Source: Planctomycetota bacterium (GTDB lineage: Bacteria; Planctomycetota; UBA1135; GCA-002686595). Taken from it: DNA of 64,000 bases. Made by a program: the position numbers and the translations under genes. Below are positions 35,176 to 42,682 of the stretch, piece by piece; position 1 is the first letter of the stretch; each line of letters opens with the position of its first letter. Below the pieces are notes generated by a model. It worked only from the letters and a program-made list of their open reading frames with translations, did no database searches and had not been told where the DNA came from. The DNA lies in assembly GCA_023150475.1 (NCBI GenBank), contig JAKLKU010000012.1, positions 1 to 64,000 on the forward strand. The letters are read 5' to 3'.

Positions 35176-36324
35176 CGAACGCGCGTCGGACGTGGAAGCG
35201 TCGCCGGCGCCGGCGAGCACTTCGCGATAGAGCGTTTCGTAGCTCGCGACCATCTGGTCGACGTGGAAGCCCTCGAGGATGCGCTTGCGGCCCTCGGCGC
35301 CGGCGCGCGCGCGGAACTCGGGGTCCGCGAGCACCTGCTCGAGCGCTCGAGCCAACGCTTCGACGTCGCCCGGAGGCACCAACCGTCCGGTGCGTCCTTC
35401 GACGACGGCTTCGCCGAGTCCGCCGATGTCGGACGCGACGATCGGCCGTCCCGCCGCCATCGCTTCGAGCGCCGCGACGCCGAGCCCTTCGCGCCGCGAC
35501 GGCATCACGAACACGTCGCACGCGGCGAGCAAGTCGGCGACGTCGCGGCGCGCGCCGAGGAAGCGCACGCGTTCGCCGAGCCCGAGTTTGCGCGCCCGCT
35601 TCTCGAGCTTCGCGCGAGCCTCGCCGTCGCCTCCGATCCAGAGCAGCGGTTCGCATCGGCGCCGTCCGAGCTCGGCGAGCGCGTCGAGCAGGACGTCGAG
35701 CCCCTTGCGCGGCACCAGCGCACCGAGCGTCAACGAGACCAGCGCGTCCGGCGCCGCCCCGAGCTCCGACCGCACGACGTCGCGAGGCCGCGACGGCACG
35801 AGCGTCGCCGGATCGATCGAGCTCCAGATCAGGCGGATGCGTTCCTTCGGCACGCGCCCCGCTTCGAGCGCACGCACGACGGCGGGCGAGATCGCGGCGA
35901 CGCGCTGCGTCAGCGACCGGTACACCATGCGGGTGCGCAACCCGCCGCGCACCTTGCGGTCCATGCGCCGCGTCGTGATCGCCGGCAACTTCGCGAGTCG
36001 CGCCGCGAGCCCGCCGAGCCACGTCGCGCGGCCGCTGTGCAGGTGGACGAGCTCGCCACCCGCCTCCAGGAACGCGCGGCGCAACGCGATCACCGCGGTG
36101 CCGTGCAAGTCGTTCTTCATCGCGACCGCGCGCGTCTCGATGCCGAGGCTCGCCGCCTTGGCGAGCGCGGCGCTCTCCGGCGGCGCGACGAGCACGTTGC
36201 GCCAGCCACGTTTCGCGAGGCCCTGCATCAAGAGGAAGACCTGCACCTCGCCGCCCGAGAACCCGGTCTCGGCGTCGACGTGCACGATCGTGGCGGTCTC
36301 TCGAGTGGTCACGGGCGGCGTCAT
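35173..36324 (-). CDS. GT4-family glycosyltransferase
   Basis: 383 residues. It has the N-terminal GFSGGEVQVFLLMQGLAKRG loop of GT-B enzymes, RRMDRKV in the middle, and a C-terminal domain with GALVPRKGLDVLLDAL, the E-x7-E motif REGLGVAALEAM and VASDIGGLGEVV-like nucleotide contacts. It is predicted to transfer a sugar from a nucleotide or lipid donor in the cytoplasm; the linkage is unknown. The start at ATG 36324 precedes MTPPVTTRETATIVHVDA. The upstream open frame is not protein-like. It is the first gene of a three-gene run (GT4, GH113-like, recG) and is divergent from the phospholipase gene. Confidence 0.9.
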   Translation of the reverse strand: MTPPVTTRETATIVHVDAETGFSGGEVQVFLLMQGLAKRGWRNVLVAPPESAALAKAASLGIETRAVAMKNDLHGTAVIALRRAFLEAGGELVHLHSGRATWLGGLAARLAKLPAITTRRMDRKVRGGLRTRMVYRSLTQRVAAISPAVVRALEAGRVPKERIRLIWSSIDPATLVPSRPRDVVRSELGAAPDALVSLTLGALVPRKGLDVLLDALAELGRRRCEPLLWIGGDGEARAKLEKRARKLGLGERVRFLGARRDVADLLAACDVFVMPSRREGLGVAALEAMAAGRPIVASDIGGLGEAVVEGRTGRLVPPGDVEALARALEQVLADPEFRARAGAEGRKRILEGFHVDQMVASYETLYREVLAGAGDASTSDARS

Positions 36325-36449
36325 CGAAGCACGAGCGAGCTCGATCTTCCACCGCGTGCGCTTTCCGCTGCGGTGAAGTCGGGAGCGTGCTCGGACGTCG
36401 TACGTACTTCCAACGCACGGCGGTCGCGGACGGTTGACTTCCGCGGTCC

Positions 36450-37385
36450 GTGGTTCGAAAAAGGGCGAGCGTGTCGCTGGTCCTCGGGCTCGTCCTCGTC
36501 GTCTGCAGCGCCTTCGCGGCTCTCGCCGCGTGGGGCCCGGGCAACCACTTGGAGTTCGAGGCGCGCGTCTTCCGCCGTCGGCGCGAACTGCTCCCCGCGC
36601 GAATCGCCGACCTGATCGAGCACGAACGGCCGGCATGGCAATACGGCCACATCGCCGCGGACATCATCAACTTCAAGGCGTTCGGCGGGCACTACAACCA
36701 CTGCCACCGCTGGACGATCGTCGACGAAATGCTCGCGCTCGCTCGTTCGCGAGCGGAGGAAGCGTTCGTACTCGGCTACCTCTCGCACCTCGCCGCCGAC
36801 ACGATCGCGCACAACCACTTCGTGCCGTACCACCTCGCTCGGTACGCGCGCGGCCAGAAGCTCGGCCACCTCTATTGGGAGATGAACGCCGATCGGTTCG
36901 TCGACGACGACCGTTGGGGCGCGATCACCGTGCTCAAGTGGGACCACCGGCTCGCGAAGCTGGACGAGCTCGTCAACTCGACGGTGCCGAAGAAGGCGCT
37001 CTCGATGGGCACGAACAAGTTGATCTTCAACCACGTGCTCTTGTCGTCGGAACGCAAGCTCTGGCGACGCAACATCGAGCGGCTGCACCCCCGCGCGCAC
37101 TTGCGCCTCGAGCGACGTTTCCTCGACCTCTTCCAGCGCGCCGCCGTCGAGCGCATCGCGCTCGCGCTGACGAAGGAGGGCCGACGCAAGCTCGCGCACG
37201 TCGACACGAACGGCAAGGCGGCGCAGGAGCTCGCGCTGACGCTGCACAACGCGATCGTCGAACGTTCGGCCGGCGGCGAACGCCGCGACACGGCGCTCGA
37301 ACGGGCCGCGAGCGTCTTCCTCGAAGGCATGCAGTCGCCGCCGCCGAAACCGGACGGCGGACGCAAGGCGCACTGGAGCGCCTGA
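36450..37385 (+). CDS. Exported zinc-dependent phospholipase C-like protein
   Basis: 311 residues from a GTG. A signal peptide ends at FAALAAWGPG, so Trp could become the mature N-terminal residue, which is the first zinc ligand in this family. His-rich motifs follow: WQYGHIAADI, HYNHCHRW, and GYLSHLAADTIAHNHFVPYHLA, the last being the H-x3-D-x3-H type motif of the Zn_dep_PLPC family. Similar planctomycete proteins are annotated only by this domain. The substrate may be phospholipid, but this is not shown. A second GTG at 36471 is a possible start, with AGGG upstream. Confidence 0.8.
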   Translation: MVRKRASVSLVLGLVLVVCSAFAALAAWGPGNHLEFEARVFRRRRELLPARIADLIEHERPAWQYGHIAADIINFKAFGGHYNHCHRWTIVDEMLALARSRAEEAFVLGYLSHLAADTIAHNHFVPYHLARYARGQKLGHLYWEMNADRFVDDDRWGAITVLKWDHRLAKLDELVNSTVPKKALSMGTNKLIFNHVLLSSERKLWRRNIERLHPRAHLRLERRFLDLFQRAAVERIALALTKEGRRKLAHVDTNGKAAQELALTLHNAIVERSAGGERRDTALERAASVFLEGMQSPPPKPDGGRKAHWSA

Positions 37386-37501
37386 GCGCGCGCCGCGCGC
37401 GTTCGTCGCAGCTCGCCCGTGCGCGGCCCGGCTCGCGCGGTCAAGACTGCGCCCGAGCGTCGTCGTGGCGGAGCCGGCGCGAGGCCGGGGAGGGCAGTCG
37501 G

Positions 37502-37520
37502 CGCCCGCGCGGTGCGGGCG
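37502..37520 (-). terminator. Hairpin terminator of the Ca-loop lipoprotein gene
   Basis: CGCCCGC (37502-37508) pairs with GCGGGCG (37514-37520) around a five-base loop, 11 bases beyond the stop codon at 37532 on the minus strand. No T-tract is present. Confidence 0.55.
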
Positions 37521-37531
37521 TCAACCGCTCG

Positions 37532-39478
37532 TCAGGAACCGATGCGGCACCAACGCAACACGAGGTCGGTCTGGTCGCCGTCCTTGTTGAAGTCCTTCTC
37601 CCCCGCCGCTTCGTCGGCGATCCACGCCGCGCCGACCGAGCCGCCGCCTTCGACGATCAGCCGATCGGTGATGTCGTTCGCGGTGCCGAGCGAGAGGAAG
37701 TTCGAACCGTTGAGCGCGGTGCGCGCGACGATCGTGTCGAGCTTGTCGCCGTCGCCGTTCCAGTCGGTCTTGTCGGCCGCTTCGCTGACGCGGAAGAAGA
37801 GCACGCCGTTGTGCACGGTGACGCCGGCGTTCGCCGCGCTGGTCGCGACCTTCGGCCAGAAGAAGTCGAGGTCGCCGGCGCTCGGGTAGAGCGCGAGGCT
37901 CGGCAGCGAATCACCGGTGTCTCCGTCGTCGTTGCCGAGCACCGAATCCGCCTGCGAACCGACGTTCTGCGCGAGCACCGATTCCTGGAACGCCACCCGG
38001 ACGTAGTCGTGCGGTCGGGCTTCGCCGAGCCAGCTCGCGCCGAAGAAGAGCGTCGACGTCGACGAGTGGTCCGCGGTCCACGCGGTCGGGCTGTCGGGAT
38101 CGATCCAGGCGAGCAGGTTGTTGTCCGCGGCGTTGCCGTCGTAGTTGCCGTCGTCGTCGGCTTCGTCGATCACCGCGAGCAACTTGCCGTCGAGGTCGGT
38201 CAGACCGGACGCGCCGCCCGGCGTGGAGTCCGCGACGGCGACGAGCAGCGTGTCGCTGCCTTCCGGCGCTTCCGGCGTCGAGATCTTCACCCAACGCACG
38301 ATCTCGTCGGTGAAGTCACCGTCGTCGTTCAGGTCGCACGCGCCGCCGCCTTCGTCCGCTTCGTCGGAAATCGTCGCGACGACGGTCGCCGTGCACACGA
38401 TCTGGTCGCGGCCGGTGAGACCGGTGTTGACCGGCGGATCGGTGACCGGGTTCGTGAGCCAGTCCTTGAACAGGAGGAAGTGCAGGACGTCGTCGGTCGT
38501 GTCGGTGTCCGCGTACGTCGGGCAGTTGTCGGGCTCCCAGCCGTTCGCGAAGAGCGACGGATCGTTGAGCCCGGTCGCTGCGTCGCCTTGTTCCGCCTCG
38601 TTGACGAGGAATCCGACCAACCAGTCGTTCGCGGCGAGCTTCTTCGCGCGCAGCGGCGTGCTGTCGTCGCGCAGCGCGAGCTCCACGTTCGCGACGGCAT
38701 CGGCCGGGTCGGTGCCGTCGAGCAGCGCGAGCACGTACTCGTCGGTCTGGTCCGTGTCGTTGTTCAGATCGAGCGCCTCGACGGTCTCGTCGAGCGCGAG
38801 GAAGAGCAGATCCTCGTCGGCGCGCAGGATGCGCGGGTGGTGCACGAACGAGTTGTCGACCGCGACGATGCCGACCGGCGTCGTCGGCGCAGTCGTCTCG
38901 ATGTAGGCGAGCGTCGTGTCGCCGTTGACGAGCCCGCCCGTCGAATCCGAGCGCGCGTAGTAGAGCCGGCCGTCGACTTCGAGCAGGTTGACGTTGCCTT
39001 CGTCCTCGAGATCGTCGACGTACTCGACGTCCGGCGCCGACGGACTCGACGCACCGCTGCCGGTCTTCGGCGAGTGGCAGAGCACGACGTCGCTCGTGTC
39101 GGTGTCGCCGTTCCAATCGAAGCCGTCCTTCGCTTCGTCGACTTGGAGGTAGACATGGCTCCCGACGATCGCGAAGTCGTCCGCCGCGACGCCGAGCACC
39201 GTGTCGGCCTTGGTCGCCATGTTGACGAGCACCGCGACTTGGTCCGCGGTGTCGGCATCGCCATTCAGGTCGGTGCCGGCCGCGACCGACGCTTCGTCGG
39301 CCTGGTAGACGAGCCACTTGCCGTGGATCACGACGCGCGCGCTCGCCAAGACGCTCTGATCCGTGGAGAACGGCGTGAAGAACGTCGAACCACCGTCTCC
39401 CCCGCCGCCGCAGGCGGAGAGCGAGGCGAGGGCGCAGGCGGCGAGCGACGGAACGAGAGGCGTGCGAAGGATTTTCAT
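37532..39478 (-). CDS. Lipoprotein with repeated dockerin/EF-hand-like Asp loops
   Basis: 648 residues with a canonical lipobox LSAC followed by a Gly-rich linker. The rest is very acidic and contains at least six loops of the form D-x-N-x-D-x-D-x2-D: DLNGDADTAD, DWNGDTDTSD, DLNNDTDQTD, DLNDDGDFTD, DWNGDGDKLD and DFNKDGDQTD. These resemble calcium-binding loops of EF-hand or dockerin type. They occur within beta-strand repeats that alternate phrases such as ADEDLLFLALDETVEALDLNN, so a propeller-like fold with Ca loops is plausible. It is probably anchored on the cell surface, and no enzyme motif is seen. It ends convergent to the phospholipase-like gene. Confidence 0.7.
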   Translation of the reverse strand: MKILRTPLVPSLAACALASLSACGGGGDGGSTFFTPFSTDQSVLASARVVIHGKWLVYQADEASVAAGTDLNGDADTADQVAVLVNMATKADTVLGVAADDFAIVGSHVYLQVDEAKDGFDWNGDTDTSDVVLCHSPKTGSGASSPSAPDVEYVDDLEDEGNVNLLEVDGRLYYARSDSTGGLVNGDTTLAYIETTAPTTPVGIVAVDNSFVHHPRILRADEDLLFLALDETVEALDLNNDTDQTDEYVLALLDGTDPADAVANVELALRDDSTPLRAKKLAANDWLVGFLVNEAEQGDAATGLNDPSLFANGWEPDNCPTYADTDTTDDVLHFLLFKDWLTNPVTDPPVNTGLTGRDQIVCTATVVATISDEADEGGGACDLNDDGDFTDEIVRWVKISTPEAPEGSDTLLVAVADSTPGGASGLTDLDGKLLAVIDEADDDGNYDGNAADNNLLAWIDPDSPTAWTADHSSTSTLFFGASWLGEARPHDYVRVAFQESVLAQNVGSQADSVLGNDDGDTGDSLPSLALYPSAGDLDFFWPKVATSAANAGVTVHNGVLFFRVSEAADKTDWNGDGDKLDTIVARTALNGSNFLSLGTANDITDRLIVEGGGSVGAAWIADEAAGEKDFNKDGDQTDLVLRWCRIGS

Positions 39479-39652
39479 GGTGGCTCCGATCGGCTGTACG
39501 GGGATTCCACGCGAGGGGAGGAATCTAGCGCGGTGCGGGACTCGGGAATAGCGCGGCGCCGAGGCTCGCGCGCGAGCTTTCGCGGAGAACCGGTTTCGGT
39601 GACGAAACGTTCCCGTCGCGTCACGGCTCGTTTCGCCGGCAGGTTGCGCGGG

Positions 39653-40747
39653 TCAAGGCGCGGACAAACCGCGCGCGAGCAGACGATGGAATTGGTGCAC
39701 GCCGTCCTCGCGGCCCGGCGCGTAACGGCCCCGCGGCCGCAAGCGCGCTCCGAGGGCGAGTTGCACGCTGCGCACGACGTGCTCGTCCTGGAATTCGACC
39801 GTCGCGAGATTCCCGCCGGCGCCGCGTCCGAGTGCGTCCGGCTCCCAGACGTAGCTGCGGAAACGCACGCGAGTCCGCGCCACGGAGAGCGGCTGCACGA
39901 CGTTGAGCGACACGCCCCACGGATAGACGTTGAGCATCGTCGCCGGGAAGAGCCACGCGTAGTACCCGGCGATCCGCAGGCCGTGCTCGGGTTCGCCTTC
40001 GGGCGGTTCGATCGCGGGCTCGTCGCCGCGCGCTTCGCCGATCTGCAGCGAACCGTGGGGGAAGAGCTCCGTGCGATAGCTCGCGTAGTCGACGAGTTCC
40101 GCGAGCTCGGGATGCACGTACGGGACGTGGAAGCCCTCGAGGTAGTTCTCGACGTAGAGCGCCCAGTGCGCGTCGACTTCGAAGTCGCGCGAGCGAGCCG
40201 CGTCGTAGCGCGCGCGGGCGAACGGCAGGTGCGCGAGCCGCGCGGCGAGCGGTTCGAACCACGACGCGAACTCGTGCTCGGGCGCGAGCGCGGCGAACAC
40301 GAGCGGCCCGCGCTCGACGACCGGGACGCGCGCGAGGTGGTCGACCGCGGACGGGAAGCCCTCGACACCGTCGAACTCGGGCGCGGAGAGGCAGTGTCCC
40401 GTCAAGTCGAAGCGCCGGCCGTGGTACGGGCAACGCAGGTGTTTCGTCTCGCGCGCTGCGTCGCACACGAGCGCGCCGCGGTGTGTGCAGACGTTGGAGA
40501 GCGCGCGCAGCTCGCGGTGTGTGTCTCGAGCCAGCACGAGCGGCTCCGAGAGCGACCCCGGCGCGAGCACCACGGGCCGCGCGCTCGGTGCGTGCGCGAC
40601 GTCCTCGGCGTCGGCGAGCCAGTGCCACGTGCGCGCGAACACGCGCTCGAGCGTGCGTGCGTGCCACGCGGGGTCGAGGTAATAACTCGGCGGCGGCGTG
40701 CGCGCGCGCCGCGGGTCCGGGTCGACGTCGAGCGGCTCGGAGTGCAT
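39653..40747 (-). CDS. Rieske non-haem iron oxygenase, alpha subunit (choline/carnitine monooxygenase-like)
   Basis: 364 residues. The Rieske [2Fe-2S] ligands are Cys87/His89 (CTHRG) and Cys106/His109 (CPYHG). The mononuclear iron site has His207 and His212 in ENYLEGFHVPYVHPE, with a later Asp in EFQDEH as third ligand candidate. The residue that bridges the two metal centres, normally Asp, is Glu204, three before His207, as in carnitine monooxygenase CntA. The length and this change point to a monooxygenase acting on a quaternary amine rather than a ring dioxygenase; the substrate is inference. No reductase gene is adjacent. TAGACT lies 11 bases before the ATG. Confidence 0.88.
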   Translation of the reverse strand: MHSEPLDVDPDPRRARTPPPSYYLDPAWHARTLERVFARTWHWLADAEDVAHAPSARPVVLAPGSLSEPLVLARDTHRELRALSNVCTHRGALVCDAARETKHLRCPYHGRRFDLTGHCLSAPEFDGVEGFPSAVDHLARVPVVERGPLVFAALAPEHEFASWFEPLAARLAHLPFARARYDAARSRDFEVDAHWALYVENYLEGFHVPYVHPELAELVDYASYRTELFPHGSLQIGEARGDEPAIEPPEGEPEHGLRIAGYYAWLFPATMLNVYPWGVSLNVVQPLSVARTRVRFRSYVWEPDALGRGAGGNLATVEFQDEHVVRSVQLALGARLRPRGRYAPGREDGVHQFHRLLARGLSAP

Positions 40748-40758
40748 CGCCGCGGGCG

Positions 40759-40764
40759 AGTCTA
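40759..40764 (-). promoter_or_regulatory. Putative -10 box (TAGACT), leaderless start
   Basis: TAGACT on the minus strand, 11 bases before the Rieske ATG at 40747. It is the same hexamer as in front of the GH113-like gene. Confidence 0.4.
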
Positions 40765-40850
40765 GCCAGCTCGGGGCCGACGAGGACGGCCGCCGGCGAC
40801 CGGCGCGTGACGCAGCCGCGCCCCGCCACGTCCGCCCATCGGGCGCCCGA

Positions 40851-40876
40851 TGCGCCTCGCGACTGCGCCTCGCGAC
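40851..40876. repeat. Two tandem 13-bp repeats
   Basis: TGCGCCTCGCGAC occurs perfectly at 40851-40863 and 40864-40876. It has the same period as the four-copy array 26 bases further on, but a different sequence. Confidence 0.9.
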
Positions 40877-40902
40877 CGGAACGCGCTAACGGGCTCGCAG
40901 CG

Positions 40903-40954
40903 GGGGCGCGCAATCGGGGCGCGCAATCGGGGCGCGCGAACGGGGCGCGCGAAC
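40903..40954. repeat. Four tandem 13-bp repeats
   Basis: Two copies of GGGGCGCGCAATC (40903-40915, 40916-40928) are followed by two copies of GGGGCGCGCGAAC (40929-40941, 40942-40954). The two halves differ at two positions, which suggests a unit duplicated, diverged and then duplicated again or converted. Confidence 0.95.
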
Positions 40955-40988
40955 GCGACGCTGGCGGCGGCCTCCGGAGCCCGTGCCC

Positions 40989-41088
40989 GGCGGCGGAGAC
41001 ACCGCGGGGCTTCCAGAATGGACGCTGCGGCGACGCTTCGGTTGCACCCCCGCCGCGATTTCCTGCGCAACGAAGAGTGGCAGTAGGG
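40989..41088 (-). repeat. Dispersed element, copy A
   Basis: Read from 41088 downwards, this segment aligns without gaps to 48091-48190 on the plus strand. By hand count 39 of the first 50 positions and 65 of 100 are identical. The first 12 bases, CCCTACTGCCAC, are the same. The function is unknown. Confidence 0.65.
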
Positions 41089-41248
41089 CGACCTGCCGGA
41101 ACGGACTCGACCGGCGCCGCTCGCGGCGTCCGGCGACATGGCGCATTTCGTCTCGGCCGTGTAAAACCACCCTGGGCGTACCCCCAAGGCTTTGCCGCAC
41201 CACGCTCGACGCTCCCCCCGTCTCGCGGACCGACGCGCGCTCGCGTTC

Positions 41249-42682
41249 GTGGCGCGCGACGTGTGGTTTCGTACCTCGTGCGCCGCGCTCCTCGCCGTCG
41301 CGAGTTGTGATGCTCGAACCGCGGCGAGCGTGCACGCCGACACACGCGCCGCGGCGACGACGACCACCGGCGCGCCGCACGCGACGCCGCTCGAGCAGTT
41401 GCCGCGCGAAGTGGCGGAGTTGATCTCGACGCTGCGCACCGCGGCGCTCGCCGCGCCGAACGACCCGCGCGCGCACGGGGCTCTCGCGTTCGCGTACGAA
41501 GCGTCGGGACTCTGGCCCGATGCCGAAGCGACGTTCGTGCGCGCGCTCGAACTCGCGCCACGTGATCCGACGCTGCGGCTGCATCGCGCGATCGCGCTCG
41601 AGAACCTCGACCGCGACGACGAAGCCGTCGCGTTGCTCGACGCGCTCACGCGCGAAGCGCCGAAGTTCGCGCCCGCGCACCAGCGGCTCGGTGTCGCGTG
41701 CGTGCGCCGCGGCGACCTGCCACGAGCGGAGGCGGCGTTCCGCGCGACGTTGGAGCTCGCACCGAGGGAGCCGCACGGTCACGTGGGCCTCGCGCAAGTC
41801 GCGCTGGCGAACGGCGACGCCGCTGCGGCGCTCGAGCGGCTCGACCACGCGCTCGTGCTCGCGCCGAACGACAAGCTCGCGCACTACTTGCGCGGCACGG
41901 CGCTCCTGCGGCTCGAACGCGTCGCCGAAGCCGAACCGGAGCTCCGCCTCGGCGCGAACGCGGACGTCGGGTACTTGCGCGACGCGGGTGCCGCGGAGGT
42001 CGAGCGGTACGCCGTCGGACCGACGCGCACGCTCGACAGGGCGCTGCGCGCGTTGAACGGCGGGAAAGTCGCCGAAGCGATCGCACTGCTCGAAGCGCAG
42101 CGCACGAGCGATCCGACCGCGCAGAAGATCCTGGTCACTCTGGGCACGGCGTACGCTCGTGCGGGCCGAGTCGACGACGCGCTCGCCGTGTTCGCGGACG
42201 CCGGGCGCAACGACCCGCGCGACCCGCTGGTGCCGATCAACGTCGCGGCGTGCGAGTTCGACCGCGGCCGTTACGGCGAGTGTGTCGCCGCCGCGGACGC
42301 GGCGCTCGCGCTGCGAGCCGACCTCGCGCCGGCGCACCTCGTCCGCGGCGCCGCGCTCGCGAGACTCGGTCGGCTCGACGACGCGCTCGCCGCGTTGCGG
42401 CGCGCCGCGACGCTCGACCCGAAGGGGCAACGTGCACGGGTCGAGCTCGGTCGCACGGCGGCGCGCGCCGGCGACCACCGCGGGGCCGCGGACGCGTTCG
42501 CGGACGCGTTGCGGCTCGCGCCGAACGATTTCGATGCACTGCTCGGGCACGCGAGTGCGTTGCGCGAGCTCGGGGAGAACGACGCCGCGAACGCGGACTT
42601 CGCGCGCGCCGAGAGTCTGGCGCAAGGCGACGCGGCGCGCCGCGACGCCGTGCGCGCGGCGCGGGAGGCGCGCTCGCCGTGA
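41249..42682 (+). CDS. TPR-repeat lipoprotein
   Basis: About 477 residues from a GTG at 41249 (GTG at 41261 is an alternative). The N-terminus VWFRTSCAALLAVASC has a lipobox VASC, so it is probably exported and lipid-anchored. At least nine TPR-like repeats fill residues about 50-470, for example AEATFVRALELAPRDPTLRLH and RAEAAFRATLELAPREPHGH. No other domain is seen. The stop TGA overlaps the GTG of the ASPIC/UnbV gene. TPR and ASPIC/UnbV proteins are frequent neighbours in planctomycete-like genomes, where they are thought to form a surface pair, but no function is established. Confidence 0.82.
   Translation: MARDVWFRTSCAALLAVASCDARTAASVHADTRAAATTTTGAPHATPLEQLPREVAELISTLRTAALAAPNDPRAHGALAFAYEASGLWPDAEATFVRALELAPRDPTLRLHRAIALENLDRDDEAVALLDALTREAPKFAPAHQRLGVACVRRGDLPRAEAAFRATLELAPREPHGHVGLAQVALANGDAAAALERLDHALVLAPNDKLAHYLRGTALLRLERVAEAEPELRLGANADVGYLRDAGAAEVERYAVGPTRTLDRALRALNGGKVAEAIALLEAQRTSDPTAQKILVTLGTAYARAGRVDDALAVFADAGRNDPRDPLVPINVAACEFDRGRYGECVAAADAALALRADLAPAHLVRGAALARLGRLDDALAALRRAATLDPKGQRARVELGRTAARAGDHRGAADAFADALRLAPNDFDALLGHASALRELGENDAANADFARAESLAQGDAARRDAVRAAREARSP

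Larger units (their letters stand above)
40748..41248. other. 501-base repeat-rich intergenic region
   Basis: This divergent spacer between the Rieske and TPR genes holds no credible gene. It contains two copies of a 13-bp unit at 40851-40876, four copies of a different 13-bp unit at 40903-40954, and a 100-bp element at 40989-41088 related to 48091-48190. The stretch from 41100 to 41248 should hold the promoter of the TPR gene; I see no strong box there. Confidence 0.7.

Noticed and set aside
32608..36615. 1335-codon plus-strand open frame opposite recG, the GH113-like gene and a glycosyltransferase
   Set aside because: Low-complexity Arg-rich sequence with no motif. The opposite strand encodes clear conserved proteins.
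36434..40765. 1443-codon plus-strand open frame
   Set aside because: Runs through the phospholipase-like gene in another frame and antisense to the lipoprotein and Rieske genes. No protein-like segments.
40851..40954. CRISPR-like array
   Set aside because: The repeats are directly adjacent 13-bp units without spacers, and there are no cas genes.
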